Source: Dysgonamonadaceae bacterium (GTDB lineage: Bacteria; Bacteroidota; Bacteroidia; Bacteroidales; Azobacteroidaceae). Taken from it: a stretch of DNA of 6,955 bases. Positions 1 to 6,709 of the stretch are shown piece after piece (the stretch's first letter is position 1; the number at the start of each line of letters is the position of its first letter). The position numbers and the translations under genes were made by a program. The DNA lies in NCBI GenBank assembly GCA_031260235.1, contig JAIRKG010000097.1, forward strand, positions 1-6,955, read 5' to 3'. The notes beneath the pieces were generated by a model. The model made no database searches, was not told where the DNA came from, and saw only the letters and a program-made list of their open reading frames with translations.

Positions 1-1685
1 GAAAGGTTATCATTCATTAACGCGACGTTCGAAACTTCAATAGCGGTGTCGCTACCAGCCGCTGCCATTGCAATGGAAACGTCCGATGCCGCAAGGGCGG
101 GAGCGTCATTCACGCCATCACCAACCATTGCTACTCTCCGGTATCTTAACTGCAACCGTTTGACGACTTCCGTTTTTCCTTCGGGGAGCAATCCGGCAAA
201 AATCTGTGCGACACCGGTGTGGAAAGCGACATATTGCGCTGCACGGCGGCTGTCGCCGGTAAGTATTACCGGTTCAATGCCCAACGTCCTGATTGCTTTG
301 ATTGCGCCGGCGCTTTCGGGTTTGATTTCGTCGGTCAGGGCAATAACGCCTCTTATCTGGCTTCCACAAGTGACGACTACGCAGGATTTGCCTTCCCCGG
401 AAAAACGGCTGGCAAGCGCTTCCACTTCCTGGCTTACTGCCCTATTTTCACCGGCTTCTGCATTCCATTTACCTGCAAATACCGCCTTGTCGCCGCATGT
501 AATGCAATACGCTTTTGCGCCTTTCCCGGCTATGCTTTCAAACTGTCTTATTTTATGCGGTTCAAATCCTTCTTTCAGGCTGCAATCTACAATGGCTTGC
601 GCCAACGGATGTTCCGAAAATAATTCCAAACCTGCGCAGCAGGCGAGCAACTCCTCTTTCGTAGCCCCGTTGAGCGGAACAGCGTCTGAAACAACAGGCT
701 TTCCGCAGGTAATGGTGCGCGTTTTATCCAAACAAATGACGTCTATTTCCGCCATTAATTCAAAGTATTTTCCGCCTTTCACCAGCGCTCCCCTGTTTGA
801 AGCGTTTCCGATAGCCGCATAGACGGCAACGGGCGTGGAAATAACCAGCGCGCAGGGGCAGGAAATGACCAAAAGCGAAATCGCCTGGTTCAACCAAAAA
901 GCCACCTCTTCTTCAAAAATAAATACGGGGACGGCGAATAGCATGGATGCCAACATGATAACAATCGGCGTGTAGGTTGCGGCAAATTGCCGGATGAACT
1001 CTTGCGCGTTCGATTTATTGCGTTGAGCTTGCAAGGTCAGTTCGATAATCCGGGAAAAAATAGTGTCTTTGGCTACTTTGGTCGTTCGTATTTCTATAAA
1101 ACCGTGTTGATTCAGCGTTCCGGCAAAAACGGTTGCACCGACGGATTTTTCTTTCGGAATCGGTTCTCCGGTAATCGACGATTCGTCAACCAGCGTTTCG
1201 CCTTCCGTAACAATACCATCCAGCGGGATTTTATTGTGCGGCTTGACTTGCACAATCGTTCCAACCGGAATATCTTCGACAGGAACGGCTTCGGATTTGC
1301 CTTTCTCCTGCGCGGTTTGCGGCGCCTCGCCCGCAAGTTTATCCAAAGCCGACATGCTGTTTGCAATGCCGATATCTTCCAACTTTTCACCAAGCATATA
1401 CAGCACAATAACAACCGCCGCTTCGGAATATTCCCCAAGGTAAAAAGCGGCCGCAGCGGCAATCATCATCAACAGATTAATATTGCCGAACTTTATCCGG
1501 AGCAGCGACTGTAAACCGCTCCAAAGAACTTTATACCCAATGCCCAGAATAAATAGTGCATATATATACGGAGCATACGGCATTGGTATTTCTTTGCCGG
1601 AAACAGAAAGGATTTCGAGGCTTACCGCAATCAATACGGCAAACAGGAGAAAGATGAATTTTTTGTCTTTGAGAGGGAGTTTCAT
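1..1685 (-). CDS. P1B-type heavy-metal-transporting ATPase (Zn/Cd/Pb class), C-terminus cut by window edge
   Basis: ATP-driven efflux pump of the inner membrane that exports divalent soft metals; 561 residues are in the window and the frame is open to base 1. Motifs in order: membrane helices within about residues 9-61 and 69-100; actuator-domain TGEP at 172-175; the metal-binding CPC in a membrane helix at 276-278, continuing ALVISTPVA; phosphorylation Asp320 in DKTRTIT; SEHPLA at 357-362 in the nucleotide-binding domain; GKG at 387-389; TGD at 476-478; GDGVNDAPAL from 522. The CPC context matches ZntA/CadA pumps rather than copper pumps (CPCALGLATP). The protein starts directly at the membrane region, so there is no N-terminal HMA metal-binding domain. 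The ATG at 1685 lies about 15 bases after the predicted transcript start and just before the first hydrophobic segment. The oddity is Arg323, where P-type ATPases have Gly (DKTGT). The last membrane helices, which would settle metal specificity, are missing. Family is certain; metal is inferred. Confidence 0.95.
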   Translation of the reverse strand, partial: MKLPLKDKKFIFLLFAVLIAVSLEILSVSGKEIPMPYAPYIYALFILGIGYKVLWSGLQSLLRIKFGNINLLMMIAAAAAFYLGEYSEAAVVIVLYMLGEKLEDIGIANSMSALDKLAGEAPQTAQEKGKSEAVPVEDIPVGTIVQVKPHNKIPLDGIVTEGETLVDESSITGEPIPKEKSVGATVFAGTLNQHGFIEIRTTKVAKDTIFSRIIELTLQAQRNKSNAQEFIRQFAATYTPIVIMLASMLFAVPVFIFEEEVAFWLNQAISLLVISCPCALVISTPVAVYAAIGNASNRGALVKGGKYFELMAEIDVICLDKTRTITCGKPVVSDAVPLNGATKEELLACCAGLELFSEHPLAQAIVDCSLKEGFEPHKIRQFESIAGKGAKAYCITCGDKAVFAGKWNAEAGENRAVSQEVEALASRFSGEGKSCVVVTCGSQIRGVIALTDEIKPESAGAIKAIRTLGIEPVILTGDSRRAAQYVAFHTGVAQIFAGLLPEGKTEVVKRLQLRYRRVAMVGDGVNDAPALAASDVSIAMAAAGSDTAIEVSNVALMNDNL

Positions 1686-1706
1686 ATAAAATAAATTTTT
1701 ACGGGG

Positions 1707-1714
1707 CAAAGATA
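1707..1714 (-). promoter_or_regulatory. Predicted -7 promoter box for the metal ATPase
   Basis: Read on the minus strand this is TATCTTTG followed by CC, an exact match to the Bacteroidota -7 consensus TAnnTTTG. It would start transcription near 1700, leaving a leader of about 15 bases before the ATG at 1685. No clear TTG/TTTG box is visible at the expected upstream distance (around 1733-1738), so the -33 element is weak or absent. No operator for a metal-responsive repressor could be recognised around it. Confidence 0.55.
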
Positions 1715-1858
1715 ACACATAATGACGATTATTGATTTTATTTTATTTCCTTTGCAATCAAATAATATTCCTTATATTATGAACCGGATTGTATCAACGT
1801 TATTTCATTGGCTTTTTTAGGCAAATGAAGTTTGTAGCATGGTTATGGAAATTTTTTG

Positions 1859-1866
1859 TATCTTTG
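1859..1866 (+). promoter_or_regulatory. Predicted -7 promoter box for gpmI
   Basis: TATCTTTG is an exact match to the Bacteroidota -7 consensus TAnnTTTG. A TTTG at 1831-1834 could serve as the -33 element, but its 24-base spacing is longer than the usual 19-21 or so. Transcription would begin around 1872-1875. That is downstream of the in-frame ATGs at 1789 and 1870 and about 20 bases before the ATG at 1894, which supports 1894 as the gpmI start. Confidence 0.6.
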
Positions 1867-1893
1867 CCAATGATTAAAAACAATCATAAAGTT

Positions 1894-3420
1894 ATGACAA
1901 ACAAAAAAGCATTATTAGTTATCCTCGACGGCTGGGGACTTGGCGACAAAACGAGGAGAGACGTAATATATTCTACGCCAACTCCTCATTGGGACGAGCT
2001 GTTGAAAAACTATCCCAATTCCCAATTGCAAGCTTCGGGCGAAAACGTAGGTTTACCCGACGGGCAAATGGGAAACTCCGAAGTGGGTCACCTCAACATC
2101 GGCGCAGGCCGCGTGGTATATCAAGATTTGGTGAAAATCAACATCGCTGCCCGCGACAATTCCATTTTTGAAAACCCCGGAATCAAAAGCGCTTATTCTT
2201 ACGCTAAAGCGAACAATAAAAAAATCCACATCCTGGGATTGGTTTCCAACGGTGGAGTACACAGTTCTTTGGAACATCTTTTCAAACTGACCGACATCAG
2301 CAAAACATACGGAATTGACCAAACGTTCATCCATTGTTTTATGGACGGACGCGATACCGACCCTAAAAGCGGCGCCGGTTTTATCCGCGAATTGGAAGAA
2401 CATTTGAAAGTGGCGACCGGACAAATCGCTTCTGTCGTAGGCCGCTACTATGCAATGGACAGAGACAAACGTTGGGAAAGAGTGAAAGTTGCCTACGATT
2501 TGCTGGTATCCGGAATCGGCGTTTCGACCGAAAACCTTGTAGAAGCGGTCGAAAAGTCTTACGCAGACAGCATTACCGACGAATTTATCAAGCCCATCGT
2601 ACATGTTAAAAATGGGAGCCCTGTGGCAACAATTGAAGAAGGCGACGTGGTGATTTTTTTCAATTTCCGTAACGACCGCGCCAAAGAATTGACCATCGTT
2701 CTTTCTCAGCAAGACATGCCGGAACAGGGAATGTCCACAATTCCCAATCTCCAATATTACACGATGACTCCTTATGATCCGACTTTCAAAAACATACATG
2801 TACTATTCGATAAAGACAATGTGGATAATACGCTGGGCGAATATCTGTCCAGTTTGGGTTTGAAGCAGTTGCATATCGCCGAAACGGAAAAGTATGCGCA
2901 TGTAACTTTCTTTTTCAACGGTGGACGCGAAGTGCCTTTTGAAGGAGAAGACCGTATTCTTGTTCCTTCTCCCAAGGTTGCGACCTACGATTTGAAGCCC
3001 GAAATGTCGGCATACGAAGTAAGAGATAAATTAGTGGAAGCCATCAAAACCAGGCAGTATGATTTTATTGTTGTGAATTACGCCAACGGCGATATGGTCG
3101 GTCATACGGGCGTTTACGAAGCCATTGAAAAAGCGGTAGTCGCTATAAATGCCTGCCTGCAAGACACAATCACAACAGCAAAAGCAAACGGCTACGAAAC
3201 AATTGTAATCGCCGACCACGGTAATGCCGATTATGCTTTGAACGACGACAATTCGCCCAACACCGCCCATTCGCTGAATCCGGTTCCTTTCATTTACATT
3301 TCGGAAAACAAAAACGCCAAAGTAGCTAACGGACGATTGGCAGACGTTGCGCCAAGCATCTTGCACATTCTCGGATTAAAACAACCCGACAACATGACAG
3401 GGAAAAACTTAATCTCTTAA
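1894..3420 (+). CDS. gpmI: 2,3-bisphosphoglycerate-independent phosphoglycerate mutase
   Basis: Cytosolic glycolytic/gluconeogenic enzyme that interconverts 3- and 2-phosphoglycerate through a phosphoserine intermediate using two Mn ions. The protein is 508 residues, normal for the family (about 510). Visible active-site residues: Asp12 in DGWG; the phosphorylated Ser62 in GNSEVGH; DGRD at 151-154; [12 protein letters not shown] starting at about 183, with the substrate-binding arginines; FRNDRAKEL; Asp400 and His404 in GDMVGH; Asp441 and His442 in ADHGNAD; His459 in TAHS. These cover both the phosphatase-like and phosphotransferase domains, so the enzyme looks intact. In-frame ATGs at 1789 and 1870 would add 35 or 8 residues unlike the family start, and both lie upstream of the predicted transcription start; the conserved N-terminus ([12 protein letters not shown]) begins just after 1894. 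There is no Shine-Dalgarno sequence, as is usual in this phylum. It diverges from the metal ATPase and is followed 98 bases later by the Fur-family gene. Confidence 0.97.
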   Translation: MTNKKALLVILDGWGLGDKTRRDVIYSTPTPHWDELLKNYPNSQLQASGENVGLPDGQMGNSEVGHLNIGAGRVVYQDLVKINIAARDNSIFENPGIKSAYSYAKANNKKIHILGLVSNGGVHSSLEHLFKLTDISKTYGIDQTFIHCFMDGRDTDPKSGAGFIRELEEHLKVATGQIASVVGRYYAMDRDKRWERVKVAYDLLVSGIGVSTENLVEAVEKSYADSITDEFIKPIVHVKNGSPVATIEEGDVVIFFNFRNDRAKELTIVLSQQDMPEQGMSTIPNLQYYTMTPYDPTFKNIHVLFDKDNVDNTLGEYLSSLGLKQLHIAETEKYAHVTFFFNGGREVPFEGEDRILVPSPKVATYDLKPEMSAYEVRDKLVEAIKTRQYDFIVVNYANGDMVGHTGVYEAIEKAVVAINACLQDTITTAKANGYETIVIADHGNADYALNDDNSPNTAHSLNPVPFIYISENKNAKVANGRLADVAPSILHILGLKQPDNMTGKNLIS

Positions 3421-3518
3421 ATCCACTCCGTGTTATAAATTACCAAACAATGGTCACGAGATGAAAGAAATATAACGGAACAAATCAGCAGTAATCAAAG
3501 AGATTAAAATTTTAGAGT

Positions 3519-4004
3519 ATGTGCAGCAAAAAAGACGATAATATTCAAGAAATTGTCAAGCAAAAATTCACCGAATATCTCACTGCCATGCGGTACAGAA
3601 AGACACCGGAAAGATATGCAATACTGAATCTCATATACACCGATCCACGTCATTTCGATATGGAGACTTTGTATGAAGCTATGACCAAAAGCAATTTCAG
3701 GGTGAGTCGCGCCACACTATACAATACAATGCAGTTGCTCGTCGATTGCAATTTGGTGATTAAACATCAATTCGGTAAAAATCTCTCCGTCTATGAAAGA
3801 GCATACAACAATGATTTGCATCACCATTTGATTTGTACAAACTGCCATAAAATTCAGGAATACAAAGGCTATTTTCTGACTGGCGCCATCCAGAGAGAGA
3901 GAATGAAACGTTTCAAACCTACGCATTATAACCTGTATATCTATGGTTTATGCAATATATGTGCAAGAGAATTAAAAAAACAACAAAATCTGAATAAAAA
4001 ATGA
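3519..4004 (+). CDS. fur: Fur-family metal-responsive transcriptional regulator
   Basis: Cytosolic dimeric repressor of the Fur/Zur/PerR family, 161 residues (family about 130-165). The N-terminal winged helix contains RKTPERYAIL (27-36) and the recognition-helix sequence VSRATLYNT (62-70). The dimerisation half carries the metal-binding HHHLIC cluster (His101-103, Cys106) with Cys109 forming the first CxxC, and Cys145/Cys148 (CNIC) forming the second, the typical structural zinc site. A short lysine-rich tail ends the protein. The ATG at 3519 is preferred because the segment before RKTPERY has the usual family length; Met24 would remove the first helix. The stop overlaps the purA start (ATGA at 4001-4004), indicating co-translation. 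Which metal or signal it senses (Fe, Zn, Mn or peroxide) cannot be read from the sequence; the symbol reflects family, not proven specificity. Small inverted repeats just upstream could be an autoregulatory site, but no canonical Fur box is visible. Confidence 0.9.
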   Translation: MCSKKDDNIQEIVKQKFTEYLTAMRYRKTPERYAILNLIYTDPRHFDMETLYEAMTKSNFRVSRATLYNTMQLLVDCNLVIKHQFGKNLSVYERAYNNDLHHHLICTNCHKIQEYKGYFLTGAIQRERMKRFKPTHYNLYIYGLCNICARELKKQQNLNKK

Positions 4005-5269
4005 ATGTTGATGTTTTATTAGGCCTCCAGTGGGGCGACGAAGGCAAAGGAAAGATTGTTGATGTACTAACGCCCGAATACGATATTATCGCTCGCTTTC
4101 AAGGCGGTCCGAATGCAGGCCATACCCTGGAATTTAAAGGGAAAAAATACGTACTGCGCTCTGTTCCATCCGGTATTTTTCAAGGAGGGAAAATCAACAT
4201 TATCGGTAATGGCGTGGTTTTAGATCCCGCATTATTCAAGGCAGAGGTGGAAGCCCTCGAAGCTTCGGGTCATGATTTGACTAAACGATTGTTCATCTCG
4301 CGGAAAGCACATTTGATTCTTCCGACTCACCGCTCGTTAGACCTTGCTTCCGAATCCATGAAAGGCAATGGGAAAATCGGGACGACCGGCAAGGGAATCG
4401 GGCCTGCCTATACGGACAAAGTAGGTCGTAACGGACTAAGAGTGGGAGATATAGAAACCTGTTTTGAAACAAAATACAAAGAAGCTGTCAACAGACATAA
4501 ATTCTTATTGCAGCAAATGAATTTCAAATATGATTCGGATTCTTTGGAAAAGGAATGGTTCGAAGGCGTGGAATGTATAAAAAGATTCCAATTAATAGAC
4601 AGCGACCATTTCATAAATAAAGCGTTACGGGCAGGTAAAAAAGTGTTGGCAGAAGGCGCACAGGGAACTATTCTTGATATTGATTTTGGCTCCTATCCCT
4701 TTGTAACATCGTCCAATACCGTATGTGCAGGAGCCTGTACGGGCTTGGGAGTTCCACCCTCCAAAATCGGAAAGGTCTATGGTGTTTTCAAAGCCTATTG
4801 CACGCGGGTAGGAAGCGGCCCGTTCCCTACCGAATTATTTGATGAAACAGGTCTGAAAATAAGGGAATTAGGTTATGAATACGGCTCTGTGACCGGACGC
4901 CCCAGAAGATGCGGGTGGATTGATTTGGTCGCCATTCGATATGCAATTATGATAGACGGCGTTACCGACTTAATCATGGTGAAATCGGATGTTTTGGACA
5001 CTTTCGATACGATTAAGGTGTGCGTTGCCTACAATATTAACGGCGTTGAAACGGAAGATTTCCCGTTTGAAATAAACGATTCGGTTAAACCTGTTTATGT
5101 GGAACTGCCGGGGTGGAAAACGGATATGACAAAAATACAGTCGGAAAATGAACTTCCCAAAGAGTTTAATGCCTATCTGTCATTTTTGGAAAAAAACTTG
5201 GGTGTGAATGTTACGATTGTTTCGATTGGACCCGACAGGGAACAGACCGTTGTCCGGTATAAAGGATAG
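4001..5269 (+). CDS. purA: Adenylosuccinate synthetase
   Basis: Cytosolic enzyme for the first committed step from IMP to AMP: IMP + aspartate + GTP give adenylosuccinate + GDP + phosphate. It has 422 residues, full length for the family. The start carries the GTP-binding loop WGDEGKGK with catalytic Asp13, then catalytic His41 in NAGHT. Thr128/Thr129 in GTTGKGIGPAYTDK contact IMP. TRVGSGPFPTE and SVTGRPRRCGWIDL follow in the C-terminal half and form the aspartate and nucleotide sites. All key residues are present. The ATG at 4001 overlaps the stop of the Fur-family gene, so ribosomes finishing that gene can reinitiate here; no separate promoter or Shine-Dalgarno sequence is apparent. The pairing with a Fur-type gene looks like the arrangement in Bacteroides relatives (from memory) and probably reflects shared expression rather than a shared pathway. 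Confidence 0.97.
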   Translation: MNVDVLLGLQWGDEGKGKIVDVLTPEYDIIARFQGGPNAGHTLEFKGKKYVLRSVPSGIFQGGKINIIGNGVVLDPALFKAEVEALEASGHDLTKRLFISRKAHLILPTHRSLDLASESMKGNGKIGTTGKGIGPAYTDKVGRNGLRVGDIETCFETKYKEAVNRHKFLLQQMNFKYDSDSLEKEWFEGVECIKRFQLIDSDHFINKALRAGKKVLAEGAQGTILDIDFGSYPFVTSSNTVCAGACTGLGVPPSKIGKVYGVFKAYCTRVGSGPFPTELFDETGLKIRELGYEYGSVTGRPRRCGWIDLVAIRYAIMIDGVTDLIMVKSDVLDTFDTIKVCVAYNINGVETEDFPFEINDSVKPVYVELPGWKTDMTKIQSENELPKEFNAYLSFLEKNLGVNVTIVSIGPDREQTVVRYKG

Positions 5270-5326
5270 TCTTGGTATACTATTTGCAATAGTTTAAGAA
5301 AAAACAAAATATTTAATTTTTTTACA

Positions 5327-6019
5327 ATGAATACATATTGGATTATATTAATTGGAACAGCAATCGCCGGTTGGTTAGTGCAATGGAATTTGAACAGGAA
5401 GTTTGAGAAATATTCCAAAATAGCTTTAAGAAATGGTATGACGGGAAAAGATGTAGCCGAAATGATGCTACGTGAAAATGGAATATCCGATGTCCGCGTG
5501 GTAGCGTCGAGCGGCATTTTGACGGATAATTACAATCCAACCAATCATACGATTAGCTTAAGTGAAGGAGTTTATGGAAGCTACAGCGTAACCGCAGCCG
5601 CAGTTGCCGCCCACGAAACCGGCCATGCCATTCAACATGCAAAGGCATACGCGCCCTTGAAAATGCGTTCGGCGCTGGTGCCGGTTATCAGTTTTTCTTC
5701 GCAATGGGTTACGTGGATTATTTTGGGCGGGTTACTGCTGATGGGTAATGGCCGCGGTATCGGTTCTTCGCTGTTGCTGATTGGTATTCTGCTGTATGCC
5801 GCAATCACCCTGTTCAGTCTCATCACCTTACCGGTTGAAATCGACGCCAGCCGACGCGCTTTAGCATGGTTAAGCCAGGCGGGAATTACCGATTCAAGCA
5901 CTTATGGACCGGCAAAAGTAGCATTGAAATCAGCAGCTTATACGTATGTTGTCGCCGCTTTGAGCGCTTTGGCTACGCTCTTTTATTATATTTCAATTTT
6001 TCTTGGAAGAAGACAGTAA
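5327..6019 (+). CDS. Membrane-bound zinc metallopeptidase, YugP-like family
   Basis: Predicted inner-membrane neutral zinc peptidase of the family typified by Bacillus YugP (Zn_peptidase_2); its physiological substrate is not known to me. It has 230 residues, the usual length. Order of features: N-terminal membrane helix at about 4-21; the LTDNYNP segment (65-71) typical of the family just before the catalytic region; the zinc motif HETGH at 96-100 (two His ligands and catalytic Glu97); hydrophobic helices at about 117-140 and 146-169; the conserved EIDAS at 171-175, whose Glu171 is the likely third zinc ligand; and a C-terminal membrane helix at about 204-226. The gene begins 57 bases after purA and ends 3 bases before the nuclease-domain gene, so it is probably co-transcribed with the latter. 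No exact TAnnTTTG box was found in the 57-base gap; an imperfect one (TACTATTTG) lies at 5278-5286. Confidence 0.9.
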   Translation: MNTYWIILIGTAIAGWLVQWNLNRKFEKYSKIALRNGMTGKDVAEMMLRENGISDVRVVASSGILTDNYNPTNHTISLSEGVYGSYSVTAAAVAAHETGHAIQHAKAYAPLKMRSALVPVISFSSQWVTWIILGGLLLMGNGRGIGSSLLLIGILLYAAITLFSLITLPVEIDASRRALAWLSQAGITDSSTYGPAKVALKSAAYTYVVAALSALATLFYYISIFLGRRQ

Positions 6020-6022
6020 AAC

Positions 6023-6610
6023 GTGAACTCTCATAAAATCAAATTACAACTGCTCGGCATCACATTCAGCCAGATACAAGCCGGTGCATATGCACTCGTC
6101 TTGACGGAAAAAGAAGGAACACGCAGAATCCCGATTATGATTGGCACCCCCGAAGCCCAGTCTATTGCCATCTTTTTGGAGGGACTTAATCCGCCCCGCC
6201 CGATTACGCACGATTTATTTATTTCCCTGACCGAAACGCTGAAAATAAAAATAAAAGAAGTGTCTATCTACAAACATGCCAACGGTGTTTTCTATTCTAA
6301 ATTAATATTCGACGACGGGAGCAAGGAAATCCAACTTGATTCGCGAACTTCCGATGCTATCGCAATCGCAATCCGTGCCGGCGCAGATATTTACATCACC
6401 GAAAAAATTATGAACAAAGTAGCTGTCGAACAGGAAGATGACGAAGAAGACTTCGTCGCAGAGCTGGAAGAAAACCTTAAGAAAACAGACGTTTCCATCG
6501 ACAACATGAACCTCGAAGAACTGCGCAACGCTTTGGAAGAAGCCGTTACAACCGAAAACTATGAAAAGGCCTCTTCGATTAGAGACCTTATTAAGAAGTT
6601 GGAACATTAA
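6023..6610 (+). CDS. Bifunctional nuclease (DUF151) family protein with C-terminal UVR motif
   Basis: Likely cytosolic protein of 195 residues. Residues about 5-130 form a BFN/DUF151 domain, recognised by LGITFSQIQAGAYALVL near the start, RIPIMIGTPEAQSIAIFLEG, and LDSRTSDAIAIAIRAGADIYI. Founding members of the family have been reported to act as DNase/RNase; activity here is inferred. After an acidic linker (about 135-155, EQEDDEEDF), residues about 160-194 form a UVR motif (LEELRNALEEAVTTENYEKASSIRD), the helical hairpin by which UvrB and UvrC contact each other and which also occurs in Clp-associated adaptors. The start is GTG at 6023: it lies 3 bases after the upstream stop, no in-frame ATG precedes the conserved region, and a later start would cut into the first strand. 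A GGAAG at 6005-6009 is the only purine-rich stretch upstream and sits somewhat far for a Shine-Dalgarno. Transcription probably comes from the metallopeptidase gene. Confidence 0.92.
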   Translation: MNSHKIKLQLLGITFSQIQAGAYALVLTEKEGTRRIPIMIGTPEAQSIAIFLEGLNPPRPITHDLFISLTETLKIKIKEVSIYKHANGVFYSKLIFDDGSKEIQLDSRTSDAIAIAIRAGADIYITEKIMNKVAVEQEDDEEDFVAELEENLKKTDVSIDNMNLEELRNALEEAVTTENYEKASSIRDLIKKLEH

Positions 6611-6633
6611 CCGGCGAAAAATCAAAAATACAA

Positions 6634-6680
6634 CCGCCCCGCCACTCTCTATTAAAAATTAATAGAGAGTGGTGGGGTGG
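6634..6680 (+). terminator. Long perfect-stem hairpin between convergent genes, probable terminator
   Basis: Bases 6634-6655 pair with 6659-6680 along all 22 positions around a 3-base AAA loop. Two of the 22 pairs are G-U (6636/6678 and 6641/6673), and these pair only in RNA copied from the plus strand; in the opposite transcript they become C/A mismatches. The hairpin starts 24 bases after the stop of the nuclease-domain gene and ends 29 bases before the stop of the convergent HIT gene. It lacks a following T-run on either strand, so it is not a textbook intrinsic terminator. An mRNA 3'-end stabiliser or a copy of a repeated palindrome are alternatives. Confidence 0.6.
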
Positions 6681-6709
6681 AGAGCAATGACGAGGTGCGA
6701 GGCGGGCTA

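Noticed and set aside
46..822. Plus-strand open frame of 258 codons over the ATPase region (also 219-623 and 987-1514).
   Set aside because: It lies opposite the minus-strand ATPase, whose frame carries all expected motifs. The plus-strand translation shows low-complexity composition with no recognisable domain.
1789..1893. Upstream extension of gpmI from ATGs at 1789 or 1870.
   Set aside because: The added residues do not resemble the family N-terminus, and both ATGs lie upstream of the transcript start predicted from the -7 box at 1859-1866.
2053..2799. Minus-strand open frame of 248 codons inside gpmI, plus shorter ones at 2772-2975 and 3031-3366.
   Set aside because: Antisense shadow of a well-conserved coding sequence, with no family features and no promoter.
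3424..3460. Possible terminator hairpin after gpmI (CTCCGTG against CACGAG).
   Set aside because: Only about six pairs with a bulge, a loop of more than 20 bases and no T-run, so too weak to support.
5266..5283. ATAGT...ACTAT inverted repeat across the purA stop.
   Set aside because: Five pairs with an 8-base loop and no T-run; not enough for a terminator or operator call.
5250..5286. Possible promoter in front of the metallopeptidase gene (TTG at 5250, TACTATTTG at 5278-5286).
   Set aside because: The -7 element has one base too many between TA and TTTG, and the spacing to the TTG is too long; it may be chance in AT-rich sequence.
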